A stretch of DNA of 17,298 nt, from contig JAJRXE010000191.1 in assembly GCA_024276455.1 (NCBI GenBank), positions 1-17,298 on the forward strand, given 5' to 3'. The position numbers were made by a program, and so were the translations under genes. The notes under the pieces were generated by a model. That model was not told the origin of the DNA, made no database searches, and was given only the letters and a program-made list of their open reading frames with translations. The stretch's first letter is position 1. The number at the start of each line of letters is the position of its first letter. The DNA comes from Calditrichota bacterium. Its GTDB lineage: Bacteria; Calditrichota; Calditrichia; RBG-13-44-9. This document shows, one piece after another, positions 1-5,760 of this stretch.

Positions 1-134
1 CAGGCTCGGGCTGCTTGCGAATGCACCCGCTCCGGGCAACTCTGAAAAGAATGAGTCAGAACAGGCGAACATTCAACCGCCCCTGTGGAATAAAAAAATA
101 CTGCTCTGTGAGTCCATTTTTCCGGGAATAATTT
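1..134. other. window edge, no assignable gene
   Basis: No recognisable gene lies left of the operon terminator. On the plus strand one frame is open from the edge to a TAA at 134-136 (about 44 codons) and a second frame is also open almost as far, so neither stands out. On the minus strand a short frame starting with ATG near 72 runs open to the edge for about 24 codons. Any of these could be the end or start of a gene outside the window, or non-coding sequence. I recognise no protein family in any of them. Confidence 0.3.
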
Positions 135-182
135 AAAAAATTCGGCAGGAGGCCGCGGTACCCGAGGCTGCGGCCTCCTGCC
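135..182 (-). terminator. intrinsic terminator of the nap/HAO operon
   Basis: A perfect 13-bp inverted repeat (144-156 with 170-182, G/C rich, 13-nt loop) is followed on the minus strand by a short GAA and then six T at 140-135. It lies 14 bp beyond the stop codon of the octaheme cytochrome gene, so it should end the minus-strand operon. On the plus strand no T-run follows the stem, so it is not clearly bidirectional. Confidence 0.88.
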
Positions 183-196
183 TGGATCCAGGTTCC

Positions 197-1798
197 TTAC
201 TTCTTGTAGAACGGCTTACCCGGAAGGGTAAAATCGATGACCTGCTCTTTCATTTTCTTCAAATCGTACTCATTCCGCTGTTTGTAATAGTTCCAGGTGG
301 AATCCGCCGAGTATTTCAGTCCCATATAATGGTCTTTATTTTTGTAGCGCTTCAACCACAAGTTCCACTGCTTTTCGGAGAGCAATCCCTGTTTGTAAGC
401 GGCTTCAACATTTTTGTACACCCGATCCCAGTAATCCGGATAGTTGTTGTACACGAATGGGGTTGTGTTTGCCTTTACGTTAATTCCCCACACATTACCG
501 GGAATATCGTATAGGGCGTAGGGAATGAACTTGGAGGGATGATCGGAGTTGACCCATTTTTTGGCTTCGGCATCGCCGTGTTCAGCCGCCCAGGTAATCA
601 GCTCAATCATGTCTTCCTGGATTTCCCAGATGCCGTGCCACTGGGTGTAGTCAGCTCCCATCATCTCGGCACCGTGGCGGAAACGGCGTCCCTCGTGATG
701 CCAGGCATAGTACATTTCGTGCTCCGGCACCTCATCCCAGCCGTTTAACACCGGATTGGAATAAAATTTACCATCGGCTTTCAAACGGGAAATCAGGCCG
801 CTCTTGGTCAGTTTTTTCGTCCAGCGGACAAATTCACGCCGAATTTCGTTGTACTGCAAGTTTACCAGATCGGCTGTTAAAAAGTAAGTGTCCACAAAAT
901 CCGGAGCATGGCAGCTATTGCAAATGGCGGTCATTCGGTCCCGCTTTACCTGCCAATCACCCAGAATATCTTCGTTCCACACCGTGCGGAAACTCCAGGT
1001 CATCTGCGATTCCCAGGCCAGGCGCGCACTGACGTTGTGGGTCATCGGCTGCGTTTCGTTGCCGTCCATGTGGCAGGTTGTACATACCGGCACCTCAATG
1101 GGAATGGGATTCCCTTCTTTAGAGCTGTAACTCATATCCCAGTCTTTGCCCTTAGCCTTAAAAATATTGCCGTGCTTCGACTCCAGATAAATTTCGATGT
1201 GAGGATGATCGGGGCCGAGATGGCACTCGCCGCAGGTTTCCGGCTGACGTGCTACGGCAATACTGAAGGAATGTTTGGCATGGCAGGCGTCGCATTCGCC
1301 CACGCTCCCATCCGGCCAGAGGTTTCCGATCTGATGGCATTGCTCACAGCCGTGTTTGGTGGCCAGGGGAAATTCAAACACTGCACGATCGGCATTTTTA
1401 AACAGCCAGAACTGGTGGGCATGTTTGCTTTCGGAAAATTCCTGCACTTCTTTCTTGTGGCAACGGGAGCAATCCTTGGGGGTGGGATGGCGTCCGACGA
1501 TGATGTCGCTTTCCGGACAACGCATGGCGTCAAATTCACCCTCTTTGGCCTCGTGGCACTCGTAGCATCCGATACCCATCACCGCATGACGGCTCTCCTT
1601 CCAGGCATCGATCTGCTTCACAGCAATGCCTTTTTTCTCGTGGCAGGTAATACATTTAGCCGTCATTTTGTCAATCTCGATCTCGGGTTTGTACTCCCGG
1701 GACTTTTTCATTTCCATCCCGGCAATAATGATCAGCACCACAATGAGCAACACACTAAAAATTCCGATTAACCACTGCTGGGCTTTAATCGTATCCAT
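197..1798 (-). CDS. membrane-anchored octaheme cytochrome c, hydroxylamine oxidoreductase (HAO) family
   Basis: This 533-residue protein has one N-terminal membrane segment (about residues 7-27) followed by a large extracytoplasmic domain. Eight CxxCH heme c motifs start at Cys49, 78, 110, 151, 169, 189, 239 and 293. After them comes a heme-free, helix-rich C-terminal half of about 240 residues, the layout of HAO-family cytochromes. No CxxCK motif is present, which argues against NrfA or octaheme nitrite reductase of the ONR type. HAO homologues act oxidatively (hydroxylamine to nitrite or NO) or reductively (nitrite to hydroxylamine or ammonium). In a nap operon without nrfA the reductive role is the better inference. 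Whether the P460-crosslinking Tyr is present is unresolved; Tyr384, in a DYTQWHG context, is a candidate to test. I chose the ATG at 1798 rather than 1813 because an AGGAGG lies 5 nt ahead. Last gene before the terminator, directly after cytochrome b, so it may be the electron-accepting subunit of that complex. Confidence 0.87.
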   Translation of the reverse strand: MDTIKAQQWLIGIFSVLLIVVLIIIAGMEMKKSREYKPEIEIDKMTAKCITCHEKKGIAVKQIDAWKESRHAVMGIGCYECHEAKEGEFDAMRCPESDIIVGRHPTPKDCSRCHKKEVQEFSESKHAHQFWLFKNADRAVFEFPLATKHGCEQCHQIGNLWPDGSVGECDACHAKHSFSIAVARQPETCGECHLGPDHPHIEIYLESKHGNIFKAKGKDWDMSYSSKEGNPIPIEVPVCTTCHMDGNETQPMTHNVSARLAWESQMTWSFRTVWNEDILGDWQVKRDRMTAICNSCHAPDFVDTYFLTADLVNLQYNEIRREFVRWTKKLTKSGLISRLKADGKFYSNPVLNGWDEVPEHEMYYAWHHEGRRFRHGAEMMGADYTQWHGIWEIQEDMIELITWAAEHGDAEAKKWVNSDHPSKFIPYALYDIPGNVWGINVKANTTPFVYNNYPDYWDRVYKNVEAAYKQGLLSEKQWNLWLKRYKNKDHYMGLKYSADSTWNYYKQRNEYDLKKMKEQVIDFTLPGKPFYKK

Positions 1799-1803
1799 GT
1801 TTT

Positions 1804-1809
1804 CCTCCT
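1804..1809 (-). promoter_or_regulatory. Shine-Dalgarno site deciding the HAO-like start
   Basis: A perfect AGGAGG sits 5 nt before the ATG at 1798. It would lie inside the coding sequence if the upstream in-frame ATG at 1813 were used. This fixes the start of the octaheme cytochrome at 1798. Confidence 0.8.
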
Positions 1810-1853
1810 GCATTATTGATCTTCTTTTATTCTAATTTTTCCTTTAATCCGTT

Positions 1854-2900
1854 TTAAGCCACCATCATTTCCCACACGGTCAGAATCACGGTAATAATCA
1901 GGGTTAAACCACCCACACCATAGGCCCACAAACGACGGCGATCCTCCGTTTTGGCCAGAAGTGGGTCGATGAAAGGCCAGAAAGTCATGACCAGCAAAAA
2001 GGCGCCGGTTGCGTAAATCCCCACTTTTAACGGTACCAGTTTCAGAAATCGGTAGGTGGGGAAGAAATACCACTCCGGTTTAATATGAAAGGGCGTGACG
2101 GTGGGATCGGCCGGTTCCCCCAGTCCCGGGGGCAGAATAATCGTCAGGGTGCTCATGAAAGCCAACAGGAAAAGCGTAATGATTACAATTTTGTAGAAAT
2201 GGTGCGGATAGAAAGGGTAGTACCCTTTTTCGAACCCCTCCGGCTCGGAAACCCCATGTAAACGGAGAATAATAATGTGCAAACTGATGAAGAAGATGAT
2301 CAGCGGTGGGAGCAATCCCACGTGAATGGTGAAAAAGCGGGTCAGGGTATTGGCCGAAACATCTTCGCCACCCCGCCAGAAAACCAGCAACCAGTGACCA
2401 ACCAGGGGCACTTCTTTAATCATGTTGGTACCCACGGTGGTGGCCCAGTAAGAAAGCTGGTTGTACGTCAGAGAATAACCGGTGAAAGCGAACGTCAGGG
2501 TTAACAGAAAGAGAATGACCCCGATTATCCAGTTCAATTCGCGGGGTTTACGGTAAGCACGGGTAAAGAAGACCCGGGTCATATGAAGTAGCAGGGAAAT
2601 AATCATCAGATTTGAGCCCCAGCGATGTAGTCCCCGCACCCAAAATCCCAATCGCACATCTTCGGTAATGTGCCGCACGCTCTCGAACGCCATTTCCGGC
2701 GAAGGAACAAAATAAAAAGTGAGCAGAATGCCGGTAAAAACCTGTAAAGCGAATAAAATTAACGGCGTGGCCCCGGCACAATAGAACCACTTTTTCATAT
2801 GATTGGGAATGGGTTCTTTAATAAAAATTCGCTCGTTAATCTCTACAAATTTGTCGTAGTCAATCGGGAAACGTTCTTTAATCCATTGTTTTACGCTCAT
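1854..2900 (-). CDS. cytochrome b of a Rieske/cytochrome b complex (b6/subunit IV-like, single chain)
   Basis: This 348-residue integral membrane protein is the quinol-oxidising core of a bc/b6f-type complex. The N-terminal part carries two pairs of heme b ligands, His92/His106 and His193/His208. The C-terminal part carries the Qo-site PEWY motif (275-278) and three further helices, as in subunit IV, giving about seven membrane segments. The second His pair is 15 residues apart, as in cytochrome b6, rather than 14 as in mitochondrial-type bc1. Cys41 in a FYCAG context aligns with the b6 cysteine that binds the extra heme cn (ci). The ATG at 2900 overlaps the Rieske stop codon (ATGA), so the two are translationally coupled; the GTG at 2906 would sit too close to the G-rich ribosome site. 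No cytochrome c1 or f gene is present. The multiheme cytochrome that follows is the likely electron acceptor. Confidence 0.93.
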   Translation of the reverse strand: MSVKQWIKERFPIDYDKFVEINERIFIKEPIPNHMKKWFYCAGATPLILFALQVFTGILLTFYFVPSPEMAFESVRHITEDVRLGFWVRGLHRWGSNLMIISLLLHMTRVFFTRAYRKPRELNWIIGVILFLLTLTFAFTGYSLTYNQLSYWATTVGTNMIKEVPLVGHWLLVFWRGGEDVSANTLTRFFTIHVGLLPPLIIFFISLHIIILRLHGVSEPEGFEKGYYPFYPHHFYKIVIITLFLLAFMSTLTIILPPGLGEPADPTVTPFHIKPEWYFFPTYRFLKLVPLKVGIYATGAFLLVMTFWPFIDPLLAKTEDRRRLWAYGVGGLTLIITVILTVWEMMVA

Positions 2901-3355
2901 GCCCACGGCCCCCCTGGTTTTTCTTCGACCTGTATGTAAACCAAACGATTTTCCACAATGACCTCAAACTGATCCAGCGGACGCGGCGGCGGACCACTTA
3001 CCACATTTCCGTATTTGTCGAAAACGCCCTTGTGGCAGGGACAATAAAAACGCTGCTTGTCCTCTTCCCAGTGAATAATGCACCCCAGATGGGTGCACAC
3101 CCCGGAGTACACTTTGTACCCCTCTTTCAGGCGCACCACAAACACCGGCTTTTTACTGATGGTAATCTCTTTGGCCTGACCAACGGGCAATTCCAGTTCC
3201 TCCGCCACCAGATATTTGTGAAATTTTTTCTTCTTCCTGGGAGGAACCAGATATGCGATGACATCTCGAATGAATGTAACGGTGGCCAGGAACACGGCAC
3301 TGATAATCCCTAAATTAAACAGGAAACTGCGACGGGACTGCTTTTCTTGTTCCAT
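2897..3355 (-). CDS. Rieske [2Fe-2S] iron-sulfur protein
   Basis: This 152-residue subunit passes electrons from quinol at the Qo site of cytochrome b to a c-type cytochrome. The N-terminus has a twin-arginine motif (SRRSFLF, residues 7-13) and a hydrophobic segment to about residue 36, which would serve as Tat-exported membrane anchor. The cluster motifs are CTHLGC (Cys87, His89, Cys92) and CPCHKG (Cys105, Cys107, His108). They supply the two Cys and two His ligands plus the two disulphide Cys typical of high-potential Rieske proteins. The GPPPRPL stretch (121-127) is the conserved Pro loop. The start at 3355 has an AGGAGGTGA ribosome site beside the napH stop 16 bp upstream. The stop overlaps the cytochrome b start by 4 bp. 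The linkage to nap genes is the unusual part. Confidence 0.95.
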   Translation of the reverse strand: MEQEKQSRRSFLFNLGIISAVFLATVTFIRDVIAYLVPPRKKKKFHKYLVAEELELPVGQAKEITISKKPVFVVRLKEGYKVYSGVCTHLGCIIHWEEDKQRFYCPCHKGVFDKYGNVVSGPPPRPLDQFEVIVENRLVYIQVEEKPGGPWA

Positions 3356-3371
3356 CTGTTTTTCACCTCCT

Positions 3372-4253
3372 TTAATCTATCATTCGTTTTTTACCTTCAA
3401 CGAAATCCATAGGGATGAAGCGTTCCAGCGGTTGCAAAGTGAAATTCAAAGCCTGGCCTTCTTTACGGCAGGCATCCACACACTCTCCGCAATTGTAACA
3501 ATAGGGGTAAATGTCAATGCGCATCGGATTTAACTGGAGCGGGCACACAACCTGGCAGGGCAAGCGTTTCGTCTGGGCGTAAATACATTTACCCGGTTCA
3601 AATTTTATCTTTAACGTCTTTTTTGTTCTCAATAAGGCAAGCGTGGCCCCAACCGGACAGGCATATTTACACCAGAAACGGGGCGCAAAGAATACTTCTA
3701 GAATTAAAATAAGAAATACGAACAAAATTTCAAAGCCCAGGGTGCCAAAAAATAATAAATCTGCGATTTGACCGGTAATCAGCCCGGGCAAAGAGATTAA
3801 CGTAATCAGAGGTAAACCGAATATCGCCACCACAGACAAAATGGATCCGTAAATTAACCAGTAATGGTGGGCGCGGGGGTTCAAATGATCCTCTTTAGCC
3901 AGACTGGGCCGGATTCGCTTCCGAATCCGATCCCCCCATTCGGCCAACAAGTTGAACGGGCACACCCAGCTGCAAAACACTTTGCCCAAAAAGAGCGCAA
4001 GCAGCAGCGGGATGAATCCGGCCAACAGCAGAGGAAAATGAATCTCCCTGGTTAAAAGAATGCTCTGAACCACCAGGGCCGGATCCACAATTTCGAGATG
4101 GCCAATGCTGATGCTGTAAAACGTTCCGATGACTTGATTGTAACCCCATTTATTGAAAATGGGAACAAGAACCACAAAAACAATGGTACCAAATTGTACA
4201 ATTCTTCTTAACGTATGAAGGTGTTCGTAAATAAATTTTTCAAAGGCCGTCAT
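3372..4253 (-). CDS. napH: NapH-like polytopic quinol dehydrogenase subunit
   Basis: This 293-residue membrane protein has four or five hydrophobic helices (about 18-35, 70-90, 132-160 and 165-190). Two CxxxCP motifs, Cys94/Cys98 and Cys195/Cys199, lie at cytoplasmic helix ends and mark the NapH/NosR/RdxA family. A C-terminal cytoplasmic ferredoxin-like region follows, with Cys223, 233 and 237 and Cys252, 255, 258 and 262. With NapG, NapH oxidises menaquinol or ubiquinol and delivers electrons towards periplasmic nitrate reductase. It starts 6 bp after the napG stop, which indicates coupled translation. Length and motif order match the family, so I see no sign of truncation. No NapC-type cytochrome is present, so NapGH is one of two quinol entry points here, the other being the Rieske/cytochrome b pair. 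Confidence 0.92.
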   Translation of the reverse strand: MTAFEKFIYEHLHTLRRIVQFGTIVFVVLVPIFNKWGYNQVIGTFYSISIGHLEIVDPALVVQSILLTREIHFPLLLAGFIPLLLALFLGKVFCSWVCPFNLLAEWGDRIRKRIRPSLAKEDHLNPRAHHYWLIYGSILSVVAIFGLPLITLISLPGLITGQIADLLFFGTLGFEILFVFLILILEVFFAPRFWCKYACPVGATLALLRTKKTLKIKFEPGKCIYAQTKRLPCQVVCPLQLNPMRIDIYPYCYNCGECVDACRKEGQALNFTLQPLERFIPMDFVEGKKRMID

Positions 4254-4259
4254 TCTCTC

Positions 4260-4769
4260 TCATCCACCCAATTGATGCGCACTGTACACGATGATGGAAG
4301 GCGATTCGTTGGGACACACATTCTCGCAGATGCCGCATCCCACACATTTCTCCGGGACCACCACCGGATAGAGTTCGTCTTTTAAAATAATGGCCTCCCG
4401 GTAAATGGGGCATCTTTCGTAGCACGCCCGGCAAATGATTCCGCTGTAAGGCAGGCAGGTTGTCTGATCGATCTTTGCCACTCCCATTTTCACCTGGCGT
4501 TTGTCCGTGAGAGGTTCCAGGGCGCCGGTCGGACACACCTGCGGACATTTCATGCACAGATAGCAGGGAATATCGCGAGGGTAAATGAAGGGAGTTCCCA
4601 TCTTCAGTCCCCACTCCGCGTGGCCCATTTTAATGCTCCCGTACGGACACACCTCTTCGCATTTCCGGCAGCGAATGCATTTGTCTTCAAACTCCTGCTC
4701 CGGTACAGCACCGGGCGGGCGCAGCGGGTAGCGCCACTGCGCAATTTTTTGTAACCATTTTAGCAACAT
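4260..4769 (-). CDS. napG: NapG-like ferredoxin with four [4Fe-4S] clusters
   Basis: This 169-residue iron-sulfur protein has the NapG/MauM layout. The N-terminal RPPGAVPEQEF stretch (17-27) leads into four Cys groups: 31/34/37/41, 69/72/75/79, 105/113/116/120 and 142/145/148/152. Each would bind a [4Fe-4S] cluster. In known Nap systems NapG partners NapH in moving electrons from quinol to the catalytic subunit. It is normally a Tat substrate with an RR motif. Here no Tat signal is visible, and the napD stop codon lies in the same frame 21 nt upstream, so there is no room for a longer N-terminus. It therefore looks cytoplasmic, or is carried across by a partner. The ribosome site is poor (a T-rich leader), so translation may depend on coupling with napD. 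Confidence 0.87.
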   Translation of the reverse strand: MLLKWLQKIAQWRYPLRPPGAVPEQEFEDKCIRCRKCEEVCPYGSIKMGHAEWGLKMGTPFIYPRDIPCYLCMKCPQVCPTGALEPLTDKRQVKMGVAKIDQTTCLPYSGIICRACYERCPIYREAIILKDELYPVVVPEKCVGCGICENVCPNESPSIIVYSAHQLGG

Positions 4770-4787
4770 AATAATTAAGCACAGAGT

Positions 4788-5060
4788 TTAGTTACCGTCC
4801 GATTCGGTATCGGCGGCGTTCTCTTCATCCAGTTCAAAATTTACGTAAGCGGGGAATATCCCCAGCACCCCGGGAACCTCCCGGGAAATACGGTCGCTCA
4901 ACTGTTCCAGCTCGCGAGAGGTTTTCCCCTCGAAAACCGCAATAATATTGTTCCCTTTGTGAACTCCGTAAGTCGTCACGTTATCGATTTGTTTCAGTTG
5001 CTCCAGCACCTCCATGGATTTCTGGGGCTGGGTGTAAATGACCACACCTGCAATTGGCAT
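4788..5060 (-). CDS. napD: NapD-like chaperone for NapA maturation
   Basis: This 90-residue cytoplasmic protein has the ferredoxin-like alpha-beta fold pattern of NapD. A beta strand after the start (PIAGVVIYTQP) is followed by a helix, the KGNNIIAVFEG strand and the PGVLGIFPAYVNFE strand near the end. NapD binds the Tat signal of NapA and holds back export until the molybdenum cofactor is inserted. The acidic C-terminal tail is typical of small chaperones but not diagnostic. I chose the ATG at 5060, which has a GAGG 5 nt upstream, over the in-frame TTG at 5090, which would overlap the preceding gene by 20 bp. The gene sits 10 bp after the stop of the upstream ferredoxin. Confidence 0.88.
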   Translation of the reverse strand: MPIAGVVIYTQPQKSMEVLEQLKQIDNVTTYGVHKGNNIIAVFEGKTSRELEQLSDRISREVPGVLGIFPAYVNFELDEENAADTESDGN

Positions 5061-5065
5061 AATTA

Positions 5066-5069
5066 CCTC
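5066..5069 (-). promoter_or_regulatory. Shine-Dalgarno site deciding the napD start
   Basis: GAGG lies 5 nt before the ATG at 5060 and just after the TGA of the upstream ferredoxin gene. It supports 5060 rather than the in-frame TTG at 5090 as the napD start. Confidence 0.7.
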
Positions 5070-5070
5070 A

Positions 5071-5634
5071 TCACCCTTTATTGAGTTCAATTGTGATTGC
5101 TGGTACTTCAGTTGGGCAGTAAAAGGTACAGATTCCGCACCCGGTACAGGCCGCCGCCTGGACCACCGGCCGAAGCTGCCGATCGAATTGAATGGCTGTG
5201 CCGGCCAGAGGACAATTGTTCACACAGGCCTGACAACAATTTCCCTGGTAAGCCAGGCAACTCTCCGGATCGATTACGGCCGTGCCCAGCGACCTTTCTT
5301 TAAAAGACATTTGTAAAGCGCCCGTGGAACAGGCGGCAATGCAGGGAAAATCGGAGCACCAGTAGCAGGGTTGCCGCCGTGGCTCGATTACCGGGCATCC
5401 TTCGGCGAAATGGCCGGTTTGCCGACACACCTGTAAGGCGTAATGGGGGCATTTCCCCACACAATCGTAACACTGATTACATTTTTCCAGATATAACTCC
5501 GGGCTCTCGACTCCCGGCGGTAACACAAAGCGTTCCGTACCGGATTTGCTCTGCCGGGACGCGTGCGAGAGCTGATCTCGAAAGAAGTTCAGCGCTTCTC
5601 GGAAAAAATCTTTTCGCGAAATCCGATCGTCCAT
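5071..5634 (-). CDS. NapF/NapG-like ferredoxin with four [4Fe-4S] clusters
   Basis: This 187-residue iron-sulfur protein has four Cys groups: 52/55/58/62, 90/93/98/102, 126/133 or 134/137/141 and 163/166/169/173. The third group, beginning CLAY, resembles both NapF and NapG. The N-terminal SRKDFF (6-11) looks like a decayed twin-arginine motif: it has Arg-Lys instead of Arg-Arg and is followed by an amphipathic rather than a hydrophobic stretch, so export is unlikely. NapF is a cytoplasmic protein thought to help mature NapA, and this position directly after napA and before napD fits that role. An alternative is a second NapG-type electron carrier. An in-frame TAA lies a few codons upstream of the ATG at 5634, so the start is reliable. 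The gene is separated from napA by an untranslated 126-bp gap that holds a strong hairpin. Confidence 0.82.
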   Translation of the reverse strand: MDDRISRKDFFREALNFFRDQLSHASRQSKSGTERFVLPPGVESPELYLEKCNQCYDCVGKCPHYALQVCRQTGHFAEGCPVIEPRRQPCYWCSDFPCIAACSTGALQMSFKERSLGTAVIDPESCLAYQGNCCQACVNNCPLAGTAIQFDRQLRPVVQAAACTGCGICTFYCPTEVPAITIELNKG

Positions 5635-5701
5635 GCTGCTTCCCGTTTAACTGAATTCCCTGCCGTCTCGGTTACTCGTTCCACCTTCCCTTTCCTCAGG
5701 A

Positions 5702-5737
5702 ATCGGAAACGTCCCCTGCAAATGGGACGCTTCCGAT
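5702..5737 (-). other. intergenic RNA hairpin between napA and the ferredoxin gene
   Basis: Two 14-nt arms (5702-5715 and 5724-5737) flank an 8-nt loop. In minus-strand RNA all 14 positions pair, 13 as Watson-Crick pairs and one as G-U. As DNA, or in plus-strand RNA, that position is a mismatch, which favours a function in the operon transcript. No T-run follows, so it is not a standard intrinsic terminator. It may protect the 3' end of napA mRNA or mark a processing site. A further CGGAAAC at 5744-5750 could pair with the distal arm as a weaker alternative. Confidence 0.7.
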
Positions 5738-5760
5738 ACAGTGGTTTCCGTGATGCGGAA

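Noticed and set aside
908..1771. 287-codon open frame antisense to the octaheme cytochrome gene
   Set aside because: The minus-strand frame has eight CxxCH motifs, a good ribosome site and operon context. The antisense protein shows no family features and is a compositional shadow.
197..1798. NrfA or octaheme nitrite reductase (ONR)
   Set aside because: Those enzymes carry a CxxCK catalytic heme; all eight motifs here are CxxCH and the C-terminal half fits the HAO family.
5061..5090. TTG start giving a 10-residue longer NapD
   Set aside because: It would overlap the upstream ferredoxin gene by 20 bp, whereas the ATG at 5060 has a well-placed GAGG.
5702..5737. intrinsic terminator between napA and the ferredoxin gene
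   Set aside because: The stem is strong, but the downstream sequence is CCTGAGGAAAGG with no T-run, so termination is not supported; kept as an RNA hairpin.
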